Shown here one piece after another: positions 7,285 to 15,442 of a stretch of DNA of 19,875 nucleotides. The stretch is from Proteobacteria bacterium UBA4656. Lineage in GTDB: Bacteria; Pseudomonadota; Gammaproteobacteria; Xanthomonadales; Ahniellaceae. The notes beneath the pieces are model-generated. The model worked only from the letters and a program-made list of their open reading frames with translations, did no database searches and had not been told where the DNA came from. Every line of letters starts with the position of its first letter. The stretch's first letter is position 1. The position numbers and the translations under genes are program-made. The DNA lies in the NCBI GenBank assembly GCA_002405525.1, contig DHLY01000033.1:15335-35209 (forward strand), in the 5' to 3' direction.

Positions 7285-8560
7285 GGGCGGTCACCCGGTC
7301 CGGCACCGGCTTGACGCGGTCGATGCGCGTCCACCAGGGCATGGCGAGAAAGAACAGGAAGTAGAACGCAGTGGCGATCTGTGCCAGCAGGGTGAGCAGC
7401 TGGCTCGATGGCTGGTAGCCGGCATAGCCGAGGAACACGAAGGTGACGACGAACAGGCCGAGCAGTGCTTTCGACAGCGGCCCGCGGTACCTGATCGAGC
7501 GCACCGGGCTGCGGTCGAGCCACGGGATGAGGAACAGGATCATCACCGCCGCGCCCATCACGATCACGCCCGCCAGCTTGTCGGGGATCGCGCGCAGCAT
7601 CGCGTAGTAGGGCGTGAAGTACCACACCGGCTTGATGTGCTCCGGCGTCACCAGCGGATTGGCCGGAATGAAGTTGTCGTACTCCAGGAACAGCCCGCCG
7701 AACATCGGCGCGAAGAAGATCACGAACGCGAACAGCAGGAGGAAGAAGCCGGCGCCGAAAACGTCCTTGACCGTGTAGTACGGGTGGAAGGCGATGCCGT
7801 CGAGCGGCTTACCGTCGGCGTCCTTGACCTTCTTGATGTCGACGCCCTCGGGGTTGTTCGAGCCGACCTCGTGCAGCGCGGCGAGGTGCAGGGCCACCAG
7901 CAGCAGCAGCACCAGCGGCAGCGCCACCACGTGCAGGGCGAAGAAGCGGTTCAGCGTGGCGTCCGAGATCAGGTAGTCGCCGCGGATCAGTTCGACCAGC
8001 GCCTCGCCGACCCACGGGATCGCACCGAACAGCGACGTGATCACCTGCGCGCCCCAGTACGACATCTGGCCATAGGGAAGTACGTAGCCGAGGAAGGCCT
8101 CGGCCATCAGCACCAGGTAGATCATCATGCCCAGCACCCACACCAGTTCGCGCGGCTTCTGGTAGGACCCGTACAGCAGCGCACGGAACATGTGCAGGTA
8201 GACAACCACGAAGAACGCCGAGGCGCCCGTGGAGTGCAGGTAGCGGATCAGCCAGCCCCACTCCACGTCGCGCATGATGTACTCGACCGAGGCAAAGGCT
8301 TCGGCGGCACTCGGCTTGTAGTTCATGGTCAGCCAGATGCCGGTGACGATCTGGTTGACCAGCACCAGGATCGCCAGCGAACCGAAGAAATACCAGGTGT
8401 TGAAGTTCTTCGGCGCCCAGTACTCGGACAGGTGCTTGCGGTAGGCCGCGTCCATGCTCGGCGCACGGTCGTAGACCCACGCCGCAATCCCGTTGAACAC
8501 GCCCGCGAGGCCGCCGCGCGGGGCGGTGGCGAAGGGGTTGACGTACTTGCTGTCTGCCAT
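7277..8560 (-). CDS. petB: Cytochrome b subunit of the cytochrome bc1 complex
   Basis: A 427-residue integral membrane protein with eight expected transmembrane helices. The four haem b ligands are visible as H109/H123 and H210/H225. The Qo-site signature that reads PEWY in mitochondria and alphaproteobacteria is PVWY here (311-314, within HIKPVWYFTPYYAMLRAIP), a variant known from beta/gammaproteobacteria. The protein oxidises ubiquinol at Qo and reduces quinone at Qi, building proton-motive force. The fused full-length form (both the b6-like and subunit IV-like parts) is intact. It starts a single base after the petA stop codon and overlaps petC by 8 bases. Confidence 0.97.
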   Translation of the reverse strand: MADSKYVNPFATAPRGGLAGVFNGIAAWVYDRAPSMDAAYRKHLSEYWAPKNFNTWYFFGSLAILVLVNQIVTGIWLTMNYKPSAAEAFASVEYIMRDVEWGWLIRYLHSTGASAFFVVVYLHMFRALLYGSYQKPRELVWVLGMMIYLVLMAEAFLGYVLPYGQMSYWGAQVITSLFGAIPWVGEALVELIRGDYLISDATLNRFFALHVVALPLVLLLLVALHLAALHEVGSNNPEGVDIKKVKDADGKPLDGIAFHPYYTVKDVFGAGFFLLLFAFVIFFAPMFGGLFLEYDNFIPANPLVTPEHIKPVWYFTPYYAMLRAIPDKLAGVIVMGAAVMILFLIPWLDRSPVRSIRYRGPLSKALLGLFVVTFVFLGYAGYQPSSQLLTLLAQIATAFYFLFFLAMPWWTRIDRVKPVPDRVTAHA

Positions 8561-8561
8561 G

Positions 8562-9185
8562 TCAGGCGGCTCCCTCGACCGGGTTCAGACCGACGGTGAT
8601 GTGCCTGTCGTCGTCGAAACGGTAAGGAGGCACCTTCAGGTTCAGAGGTGCCGGCACGCCCTGGTAGACGCGGCCCGCGAGGTCGAACTTGGATCCGTGG
8701 CAGGGGCAGAAGAACCCGCCGCGCCAGTTGGCGTCGTAGCTTTGCGGGCGCACTTCGGGCTCGAATAGCGGTGAGCAGCCGAGATGGGTGCAGATGCCGA
8801 CCAGGACCAGGACGTCATCGCGGATCGCGCGGGTGGCGTTGCGCGCGTACTCGGGCTGCTGCTCGACGGCCGCCGAGTCGGGGTCGCGCAGGCGCTCCAG
8901 CAGCGCCGGCTCGCCCAGTTCGCGGACCATTTCGGAAGACCGCTTGACGATCCAGATCGGCTGGCCGCGCCACTGCGGCACGTCGCTGCCGACCTTGAGC
9001 AACTGGCCGTCCTGCAGCTTGCTGATGTCGATGGTTACCGGCGCGCCGGCCGACTGCGCGCGCGCGCTCGGCTTGAACGACGCGACGAAGGGCACGGCCG
9101 CGAAGATCGCCCCTGCCCCGCCGACGACCGCCGTGGTCGCGGTGAGGAAGCGGCGCCGGCCGTCGTTGACGCCTTGCTCGGCCAT
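8562..9185 (-). CDS. petA: Rieske iron-sulfur subunit of the cytochrome bc1 complex
   Basis: A 207-residue protein. The N-terminus carries a twin-arginine-type motif (GRRRFLTATTA, 9-19) and an uncleaved membrane helix (about 15-36). The soluble domain binds a [2Fe-2S] cluster through CTHLGC (132-137) and CPCHGS (160-165), with Cys132, His134, Cys160 and His163 as ligands and Cys137/Cys162 as the stabilising disulfide. It transfers electrons from ubiquinol to cytochrome c1. It is first in petABC; a GGAG ribosome site lies 7 bases before the ATG. A fair sigma-70-type promoter and a hairpin lie in the 93-base divergent gap upstream. Confidence 0.97.
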   Translation of the reverse strand: MAEQGVNDGRRRFLTATTAVVGGAGAIFAAVPFVASFKPSARAQSAGAPVTIDISKLQDGQLLKVGSDVPQWRGQPIWIVKRSSEMVRELGEPALLERLRDPDSAAVEQQPEYARNATRAIRDDVLVLVGICTHLGCSPLFEPEVRPQSYDANWRGGFFCPCHGSKFDLAGRVYQGVPAPLNLKVPPYRFDDDRHITVGLNPVEGAA

Positions 9186-9217
9186 TCGGCTCTCCAGATC
9201 GATGATTCGAAAGCTGC

Positions 9218-9237
9218 GGCGGGCGTCTGAGCCCGCC
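9218..9237. repeat. Perfect 7-base inverted repeat in the petA leader
   Basis: GGCGGGC (9218-9224) and GCCCGCC (9231-9237) are separated by six bases (GTCTGA). On the petA strand this hairpin would fall within the first 25 bases of the transcript if the promoter at 9249-9277 is used. It could be an mRNA-stabilising 5' hairpin or a protein-binding dyad; no T-run follows. Confidence 0.45.
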
Positions 9238-9248
9238 AGAATCGCCCA

Positions 9249-9277
9249 ATTCTAGCCAGCGCGCCCGGGGGAGACAA
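9249..9277 (-). promoter_or_regulatory. Candidate sigma-70-type promoter for petABC
   Basis: On the minus strand, TTGTCT (complement of 9272-9277; 4 of 6 to TTGACA) and TAGAAT (complement of 9249-9254; 5 of 6 to TATAAT) are separated by exactly 17 bases. The implied start near 9242 would give a petA leader of about 57 bases. The -35 box overlaps the first bases around the GTG start of the divergent protease gene. This is the best promoter-like pair I see in the window. Confidence 0.5.
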
Positions 9278-9278
9278 C

Positions 9279-10442
9279 GTGAACGGCGGCCGTCACAATG
9301 CCGACCCCGGCACGCCCCGTCCCGCCATGGGCCGCTTCCTCCGCGCCTTCGCCTTCATTCTGCAGTTCGCCACCCTCGGCCTGGCGCTGGCTTTCGTGGC
9401 CACCCGCCTGTTCCCCGAGCGCTTCGCCGCGCCGGCGGCCGGAGCGGCCGCGCCCGGCCCGGCCAGTTATGCGGGCGCGGTGCGCCGCGCCGCACCTTCG
9501 GTGGTCAACATCTACGCCAACCGCCTGGTCACCGACCTCGGCATCCGGCTGCTCGGCGACCCGCTGGCGCAGCGCCCGCCGCTGGCCTTCGCCACGCCGA
9601 TCAGCCGCTTCGAGCGCAGCGACGGCTCGGGAGTGATCGTCGGCGCGGAGGGGCTGGTGCTGACCAACGACCACGTGGTGCGCGACGCGCAGCGGATCTG
9701 GGTGGGGCTGGCTGATGGCCGCGTCACCGAAGCCAAGATCGCCGGTCGCGACCCGGCGTCCGACCTCGCCCTGCTGCGCATCGACGGCGCCAACTTCCCG
9801 GCCATCGGCTTCGCCGACCAGCGGCCGCCCGAGGTCGGCGACGTGGTGCTGGCGATCGGCAACCCGGAAGGGATCGGCCAGACGGTCACCGTGGGCATCA
9901 TCAGCGCGACCGGTCGCGACCAGCCGTCGCTCAGCCGCTACGAGGACCTGGTGCAGACCGACGCGGCCATCAACCTCGGCAATTCCGGGGGCGCCCTGGT
10001 CGACGCCGACGGCCGGCTGGTAGGGGTCATCACCGGCGTGCTGGGTCGCGAGCGCGGCGTGCAGGGCGTGGGATTCGCGATCCCGGCCAGCGCGGCGCGA
10101 CGGATCCTCGATTCGCTTGCCGCGCGCGGCTATGTGGTGCGCGGCACGATCGGCGCCGACTATGCCGAGGCTCCGCTGTCGGCAGCACCGACCCGCGAGG
10201 CGCGCCCGCGCGGGGTACAGCTGGTAGCGGTCGCGCAGGGCGGTCCGGCCGACCTTGCCGGGCTGCGGGTCGGCGACCGCCTGCTGCGCTACGACGGCGT
10301 CGACGTCCGCGGCGAAAGCGAACTGCGCGCGCGCGAGGCGGCGACACCGCCGGGCACGGCGGTGCGCGTCGAAGGCGAACGCGCCGGCGTACCGCTGGCA
10401 GTCGACGTGGTCCTCGCGGAGCGTCCGCGGCCGCGTCTTTGA
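9279..10442 (+). CDS. Membrane-anchored DegS/HtrA-like serine protease with one PDZ domain
   Basis: A 387-residue S1C protease. An N-terminal transmembrane segment lies at about 22-43. The trypsin-like domain has catalytic His132 (LTNDHVV), Asp162 (ASDLALL) and Ser236 (NLGNSGGAL), and a single PDZ domain spans about 300-380 ([19 protein letters not shown]). One PDZ plus a membrane anchor is the DegS layout, whose role in E. coli is periplasmic sensing of misfolded porins and cleavage of an anti-sigma factor. No rseA-like gene is nearby, so the substrate is unknown. The GTG at 9279 is preceded by GGGGGAG at about 6 bases, favouring it over the ATG at 9327. It is divergent from petA and converges on the transglycosylase gene with a 20-base gap. 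Confidence 0.92.
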   Translation: MNGGRHNADPGTPRPAMGRFLRAFAFILQFATLGLALAFVATRLFPERFAAPAAGAAAPGPASYAGAVRRAAPSVVNIYANRLVTDLGIRLLGDPLAQRPPLAFATPISRFERSDGSGVIVGAEGLVLTNDHVVRDAQRIWVGLADGRVTEAKIAGRDPASDLALLRIDGANFPAIGFADQRPPEVGDVVLAIGNPEGIGQTVTVGIISATGRDQPSLSRYEDLVQTDAAINLGNSGGALVDADGRLVGVITGVLGRERGVQGVGFAIPASAARRILDSLAARGYVVRGTIGADYAEAPLSAAPTREARPRGVQLVAVAQGGPADLAGLRVGDRLLRYDGVDVRGESELRAREAATPPGTAVRVEGERAGVPLAVDVVLAERPRPRL

Positions 10443-10462
10443 CCCGCCCGCCGGAGCGCTGC

Positions 10463-11206
10463 TCAGGACCCGGCCTGGTAGCGGCGGTGCAGGGTGCCGA
10501 CGCGCTGCACGTAGACCTTGGTTTCCTCGTAGGGCGGAATCCCGCCCCAGCGCTTCACCGCGCCCTCGCCGGCGTTGTACGCGGCCGCCGCCAGCGTCAC
10601 GTCGCCGTCGTAGCGCACCAGCAGTCCCGCCAGGTGCTGCACGCCGGCCTCGATGTTCTGCGCGGCGTCGAACGGATCAACGACCCCGTAGATTTCGGCG
10701 GTGCCCGGCATCAACTGCATCAGCCCCTGCGCACCCTTGTGCGAGACCGCATCCGGACGGAACGCCGACTCGGCGTGGATCACCGCGCGCACCAGCGCGG
10801 GATCGACCTTCCAACGCTCCGCAGCAGCCGCGATCTCGTCGCCGTAGGCGGTGAGGTTGAGCCGGGTCCGGTCCCAATTCACCGGCGAACGCGGATCGCA
10901 GGCCGGGCAGTAGACGTTGATCACCGTGTAGCGACGGTTCAACGGCCGGCGGTCGGTGTAGTGGGTGACGCCGTTGGCGTCGCGGAACTTGAACACCGAG
11001 GCGCGGTAGGACGTCGCCGGCACGCTCGGCGCAGGAGCCGTCGCCGCGGCGCGAGCGCGGGCGCGGTCGGCGGGCACGTTCGAATAGTGGGTGATGCCGT
11101 TGGCGTCGACCCACTTGACGATCCCGCCGGCCCACGCCGGCGCGGCCGCACCCGCCGCCAGCAGGGCGAGAACGGGCAGAAAACGCAGGGCGCGTGCCGG
11201 GGTCAT
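10463..11206 (-). CDS. Exported lytic transglycosylase with two DUF4124 modules
   Basis: A 247-residue protein with a signal peptide (about 1-26, AWA cleavage). Two DUF4124-type modules follow: [19 protein letters not shown] (27-45) and [19 protein letters not shown] (70-88). The SLT domain at about 120-240 has catalytic Glu146 in [12 protein letters not shown], the [10 protein letters not shown] motif (161-170), and AYNAGEGAV (209-217). It would cleave peptidoglycan glycan strands in the periplasm, forming 1,6-anhydromuramic ends. A Cys pair at 100 and 103 between the modules and SLT domain may form a disulfide. The gene is divergent from miaB and convergent with the DegS-like gene. No specific Mlt or Slt symbol can be assigned. 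Confidence 0.92.
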   Translation of the reverse strand: MTPARALRFLPVLALLAAGAAAPAWAGGIVKWVDANGITHYSNVPADRARARAAATAPAPSVPATSYRASVFKFRDANGVTHYTDRRPLNRRYTVINVYCPACDPRSPVNWDRTRLNLTAYGDEIAAAAERWKVDPALVRAVIHAESAFRPDAVSHKGAQGLMQLMPGTAEIYGVVDPFDAAQNIEAGVQHLAGLLVRYDGDVTLAAAAYNAGEGAVKRWGGIPPYEETKVYVQRVGTLHRRYQAGS

Positions 11207-11255
11207 GCTGCAAGTTTCGACCAGTCAAGGGAAAAATCAAGACCACCCGCCGCGG

Positions 11256-11294
11256 GCCCGGGTTCCCGGGCTGGCCGGCCGCGGCCCCGCGGCC
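11256..11294. repeat. Two adjacent perfect dyads upstream of miaB
   Basis: GCCCGGG-TT-CCCGGGC occupies 11256-11271 (7+2+7). GGCCGCGG-CC-CCGCGGCC occupies 11277-11294 (8+2+8). A -10-like TACACT follows immediately at 11295-11300, 32 bases before the miaB GTG. The dyads are seen directly; a regulatory role is a guess, because GC-only palindromes arise easily in such DNA. Confidence 0.4.
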
Positions 11295-11332
11295 TACACT
11301 GCCGCGCAATCCAGCACCCCGCGAGCCCGCCC

Positions 11333-12676
11333 GTGTCCGGCAAGCTCTTCATCAAGACCCACGGCTGCCAGATGAACGAGTACGACTCGGCCAAGATGGC
11401 CGACGTGCTGGCCGCATCGCACGGCCTCGAACTGACCGAGGACGAGTCCGAGGCCGACGTCATCCTGGTCAACACCTGCTCGATCCGCGAGAAGGCACAG
11501 GAAAAGGTGTTCTCCCAGCTCGGCCGCTGGAAGCAGCTGAAGAAGGCCAGACCGGCGCTGTTGATCGGCGTCGGCGGCTGCGTGGCCAGCCAGGAGGGCG
11601 AGGCGATCATCCGCCGCGCCCCGCACGTCGACCTGGTGTTCGGCCCGCAGACCCTGCACCGGCTGCCGCAGATGATCGAGGCGCGCCGCGCCACCGCGCG
11701 GCCGCAGGTCGACATCTCCTTTCCCGAGGTGGAGAAGTTCGACCGCCTGCCGGAGCCGCGGGCCGAGGGGCCGACTGCCTTCGTGTCGATCATGGAGGGC
11801 TGCAGCAAGTACTGCTCGTTCTGCGTGGTGCCCTACACCCGCGGCGAGGAAGTCAGCCGGTCGTTCGACGACGTGGTGGCCGAGGTCGCCAAGCTCGCGG
11901 CGCAGGGCGTGCGCGAGGTGAACCTGCTCGGCCAGAACGTCAACGCCTACCGCGGGCCGATGCACGACGGCGAGACTGCCGACCTCGCCCTGCTGATCGA
12001 GACCCTGGCGCGCATTCCCGCCATCGGCCGCATCCGGTTCACCACCTCGCACCCGGTCGAGTTCACCGATCGGCTGATCGAGGCCTACCGCAACGTGCCC
12101 AAGCTGGCGGCCTTCCTGCACCTGCCGGTGCAGTCCGGCTCCGACCGCATCCTGGCGGCGATGAAGCGCGGGCACACCGTGCTCGAATACAAGGCCAGGA
12201 TGCGCCGCCTGCGCGAGGCACGACCGGGTATCTGCATCTCGTCCGACTTCATCGTCGGGTTCCCGGGCGAGACCGATGCCGACTTCGCAGCCACGATGAA
12301 GCTGATCGACGACGTTGGCTTCGACCAGAGCTTCTCCTTCGTCTACTCGCGCCGCCCCGGCACGCCGGCCGCCAACCTGACCGACGACACGCCCGAGGCG
12401 GTCAAGTCCGAACGCCTGCAGCGACTGCAGGCCAAGATCAACGCCAACGCGCTCGCGATCAGCCGCGCGATGGTCGGCAGCGTGCAGTCGGTGCTGGTCG
12501 AGGGCCCCAGCCGCAAGGATGCCGCGCAACTGTGCGGCAAGACCGAGAACCACCGCACGGTGAACTTCGACGGCCACCCGCGCCTGGTCGGTCGCTTCCT
12601 CGACGTGCAGATCACAGAGGCGATGCCGAATTCGCTGCGCGGCCGCCTGCTGCTGCGCGACGATGCGGTTGCCTGA
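11333..12676 (+). CDS. miaB: tRNA-2-methylthio-N6-dimethylallyladenosine synthase
   Basis: MiaB is a radical-SAM methylthiotransferase that adds a methylthio group to i6A37 of tRNAs. The 447-residue length is typical. The UPF0004 domain carries the auxiliary cluster cysteines C12 ([12 protein letters not shown]), C49 ([10 protein letters not shown]) and C83 (GGCVASQEG). The radical SAM CxxxCxxC is C157-C161-C164 in GCSKYCSFC, followed by [23 protein letters not shown] and the C-terminal TRAM-like part are present. The GTG at 11333 begins directly before the conserved [10 protein letters not shown]; no strong ribosome site is seen. The open frame continues far upstream, but that part is antisense to the transglycosylase. 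It converges on the kinase gene with an 8-base gap. Confidence 0.97.
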   Translation: MSGKLFIKTHGCQMNEYDSAKMADVLAASHGLELTEDESEADVILVNTCSIREKAQEKVFSQLGRWKQLKKARPALLIGVGGCVASQEGEAIIRRAPHVDLVFGPQTLHRLPQMIEARRATARPQVDISFPEVEKFDRLPEPRAEGPTAFVSIMEGCSKYCSFCVVPYTRGEEVSRSFDDVVAEVAKLAAQGVREVNLLGQNVNAYRGPMHDGETADLALLIETLARIPAIGRIRFTTSHPVEFTDRLIEAYRNVPKLAAFLHLPVQSGSDRILAAMKRGHTVLEYKARMRRLREARPGICISSDFIVGFPGETDADFAATMKLIDDVGFDQSFSFVYSRRPGTPAANLTDDTPEAVKSERLQRLQAKINANALAISRAMVGSVQSVLVEGPSRKDAAQLCGKTENHRTVNFDGHPRLVGRFLDVQITEAMPNSLRGRLLLRDDAVA

Positions 12677-12689
12677 GCCACAACTCAGG
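12672..12689. repeat. Dyad spanning the convergent stop codons of miaB and the kinase
   Basis: CCTGAG (12672-12677) and CTCAGG (12684-12689) form a perfect inverted repeat around six bases. The TGA stop of miaB and the TGA stop of the minus-strand kinase each sit inside one arm. No T-run is present on either side, so an intrinsic terminator is not supported. Confidence 0.4.
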
Positions 12690-15420
12690 GACAGCGCGCC
12701 AGGCTCCGCTGCTCCTGGCGCCACGCGCCCTGCGTGGGGTCCACCTCGGCCCACGCCGACCGGGCGGCTTCGCAGGCGGCCGACGACGGCGTGTGACGGG
12801 CCACGACGCGCAGCAGGCGCGCGCGAGTGATCCCACCGGCGCCCGACTCGGCCAGGGCCGCAGCGTAGGCGCCGTCCCGGGCGTCCGGTGCGGCGCCCTC
12901 CAGCCCGTCGAGCTGGCGCCTGAGGACATCGACGCGCGCGCGTCTGCCGGCGACGCCGGCGCCGGACGGCGGCGTCGCGGCAAGCTCGCGCCGCGCCAGC
13001 GCGACATTCCCGAGGTCGGCCGCCGTCTCCGCCACCAGCAGTCGCGCCACCCATTCGAAGGTCCGGTTGCCGCTGGCGTGGTAGCGCCTCGCGGCCTCGG
13101 ACAGCGCGGCCAGCGTGGCCGGCGTGCGGTCGCGCATCGCCACCACCGCGGCGCGGTTGATCTCGCACCACATCGCCTCCGCGCTGCCCTCGCCTTCGAC
13201 CCGGCGGAACATGATCGCGGCGCGATCGAGCGCGGCGATCGCCGGCGCATGCTCGCCAACCAGGCGCAGGTTGAGGCCCAGCGTCTTGAGCGCGTAGGCG
13301 AGGTACACCGAATCCGGCAGGCTCGCCTCGTACAGCGCGACCACGCGCGCCGCGCTGTCCGCCGCTGCCCGATGGCGCCCCCCGTTTCGTCGCACCTGCT
13401 CGAGGGTCGAATACAGCCCGGCGAGCCGGTTGCCGCGACCGGCATGCAGGCGCTCCGCGAACGGAATCAGCCCGGCCAACGCCGCCTCGGCCGCGCCCGT
13501 GCGCCCGGCCTGCGACAGCGCCGCGGCGCGCGAGGCACCGACCAGGACGCGCACGTCGGCGCGCGCTTCGGGCAAAGCGTCCGCGATGCGCCACGCGGCA
13601 TCGGCCTCCGCCAGCGCGGCCCGGTGTCGCCCCAGCCGCGACAGCAGGTCGATGCGCTTGGTCACCAGCGCGACGCGGCCGTCTACCGTGTCGCCGCAGG
13701 CAGGGCCGCACAGCGAGAGCGCCGTCTCGACATCGGCCAGCGCCGGCTCGAGACGTTCCTGCGCCCGCTGCATGTGCGCACGCCATTCGAGCGCTTCGAT
13801 GCGCAGCGCGGACGGTGCGCGTTCGAGCGCCGGCCATGCCGCCGCGAGCATCGCCACCGCCGCCTCGCGCTGGCCGAGTTCGAATCGCGCGGCGGCGAGC
13901 AACACGTCGAGCCGCAGCCGCAGGTCCGGGTCGGCGTCGGTGACAGACTCGCGTGCCGCCGCGAGGGCGGGTTCGGCGACGGCGAACCGCGACTGGCTCA
14001 GCAGCGTTCCGCCGACGGTCGCCAGCAAGCGCACGCGTGCCGCGGGTTCAAGGTCGGTACGCGCGATGGTCTGCGTCGCCGCATCCTCCAGCAGCTCCGC
14101 GAGCCGCAGCTCGGAGCCGCGCAGGTGGTAGGGATCGGCGCCTTCCACGAGGCGCAGCAGCAGCGCGTTCTCCGCTCGCGCCTGGTCGCGGGCGAGCAGG
14201 AACTGGGCGCGCTGCTGCAGCGCGACGCCGAGCGCCGTCACAATGCCGACCACGGCCAACAGGCTCACGGTGCTGACCACCCGGTGGCGACCGATCAAGC
14301 GCCGCAGCCGATACACGGGCGACGGCGCGACCGCGGCCACCGGCAATCCGTCGAGCCACGCGCGGATGTCGTCGGCGAACGCGACCACGGTCGGATAGCG
14401 CTGCGACGGCGGCTTGCGCAGCGCCCGGCCCACGACGGCTTCGAGGTCGCCCCCGAGCAGGCGCCGAAGCGCAGGCAGCGATGCCCGGCGCGCGGTGGCG
14501 ATGGCATGCGCTTCGGCGCGCGACCCGGCGGCGAGCGTGGCCCGCAGCGCAGGCGCATCGGCGGTCGCGATCGCCTGACGCAGCGCGAGGTCGCCGCCCG
14601 CGGAGAAAGCCGGTCTCCCGCACAGCAGTTCGAACAGCAGCAGCCCGAGGCCATGCACGTCGGTGGCGGTGGTCGCCGGCTCGCCGGCAATCTGCTCGGG
14701 CGAGGCATAGCGGGCGGTGAACGCGACCGCGGTGTCGGTCGCCGGGGCCAGCGGGTCGATGAACTTCGCGATCCCGAAGTCGAGCAGTTTCGCGCGGCCG
14801 GCGTCGTCGACCAGCACGTTGCCGGGCTTCAGGTCGCGGTGCACGATCGCGTTGCGGTGGGCGTAGGCGACCGCATCGGCGACCTGCAGCCACAGCGCGA
14901 GCCGCGCGCGCACGTCGAGCCGCGCCTGGTCCGCATGGCGGGTGATCGGCTCGCCGTCGACGTACTCCATCGCGAACCACGGCCCCAGCGTCTCGCTGCT
15001 GCCGGCATCGACCAGTCGCGCCACGTTCGGGTGCGAGAGCCGGGCCAGGAAGTCGCGCTCGCGCAGGAAGCGCTGCGACCGCGGGTCGGCAAAAGCGATC
15101 CGCCCCGGCAGCTTGATCGCGGCCTGCTGGGCGACCTCGCCGTCGACCCGCTCGCCGAGGTAGACCACGCCCATGCCGCCAGCGCCGAGCCGCCGGCGCA
15201 GCGCGAACGGCCCGACCCGCGCGCCGAGCAGCGGATCGCCCTCTGGTTCCCGGGGCGCGAGGTCGCGCTCGTCGAGCGCCGCGAACAGGCGCGAGAGCTC
15301 CGCGGCGAGCGCCGGCTCCTCGGACGCAAGCCCGGCAAGACGTTCGCCGCGCGCCGCCGGGGACAGGTCGAGCAGCGCGTTGAATGCCGCCTTCAGGCGC
15401 TGGAACGGCGTTTCGCCCAT
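12685..15420 (-). CDS. Membrane Ser/Thr protein kinase with long TPR-like helical C-terminus
   Basis: A 911-residue protein. An N-terminal helical segment (1-60) precedes the kinase domain (about 71-357) with GAGGMGVVY (79-87), Lys103 (AAIKLPG), HRDLKPGN (194-201), DFG (214-216) and YASPEQ (238-243); all catalytic residues are intact. One membrane segment lies at about 382-401. The remaining 500 residues are Ala/Leu/Arg-rich helical pairs of TPR type, probably periplasmic. A GGAG site stands 6 bases before the ATG. The sigma factor gene ends 22 bases upstream on the same strand, so the two form an operon. This kinase-plus-ECF pairing is recurrent in bacteria, and in Vibrio the kinase activates its sigma partner by phosphorylation. 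Whether that applies here is inference. Confidence 0.93.
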   Translation of the reverse strand: MGETPFQRLKAAFNALLDLSPAARGERLAGLASEEPALAAELSRLFAALDERDLAPREPEGDPLLGARVGPFALRRRLGAGGMGVVYLGERVDGEVAQQAAIKLPGRIAFADPRSQRFLRERDFLARLSHPNVARLVDAGSSETLGPWFAMEYVDGEPITRHADQARLDVRARLALWLQVADAVAYAHRNAIVHRDLKPGNVLVDDAGRAKLLDFGIAKFIDPLAPATDTAVAFTARYASPEQIAGEPATTATDVHGLGLLLFELLCGRPAFSAGGDLALRQAIATADAPALRATLAAGSRAEAHAIATARRASLPALRRLLGGDLEAVVGRALRKPPSQRYPTVVAFADDIRAWLDGLPVAAVAPSPVYRLRRLIGRHRVVSTVSLLAVVGIVTALGVALQQRAQFLLARDQARAENALLLRLVEGADPYHLRGSELRLAELLEDAATQTIARTDLEPAARVRLLATVGGTLLSQSRFAVAEPALAAARESVTDADPDLRLRLDVLLAAARFELGQREAAVAMLAAAWPALERAPSALRIEALEWRAHMQRAQERLEPALADVETALSLCGPACGDTVDGRVALVTKRIDLLSRLGRHRAALAEADAAWRIADALPEARADVRVLVGASRAAALSQAGRTGAAEAALAGLIPFAERLHAGRGNRLAGLYSTLEQVRRNGGRHRAAADSAARVVALYEASLPDSVYLAYALKTLGLNLRLVGEHAPAIAALDRAAIMFRRVEGEGSAEAMWCEINRAAVVAMRDRTPATLAALSEAARRYHASGNRTFEWVARLLVAETAADLGNVALARRELAATPPSGAGVAGRRARVDVLRRQLDGLEGAAPDARDGAYAAALAESGAGGITRARLLRVVARHTPSSAACEAARSAWAEVDPTQGAWRQEQRSLARCP

Positions 15421-15442
15421 GCAAGCTCCGACGGTCCGGATG

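Noticed and set aside
11228..11240. A-rich/T-rich patch near the transglycosylase start as terminator or promoter
   Set aside because: No hairpin precedes it and no matching -10 box follows; TTGACT on the minus strand would place -10 over the start codon.
10439..11332. Upstream extension of the miaB frame
   Set aside because: It is antisense to the lytic transglycosylase, and MiaB homology begins at the GTG at 11333.
11294..13837. An 847-codon minus-strand open frame
   Set aside because: Shadow of the kinase and miaB genes; the translation is His/Arg/Ala-rich and without motifs.
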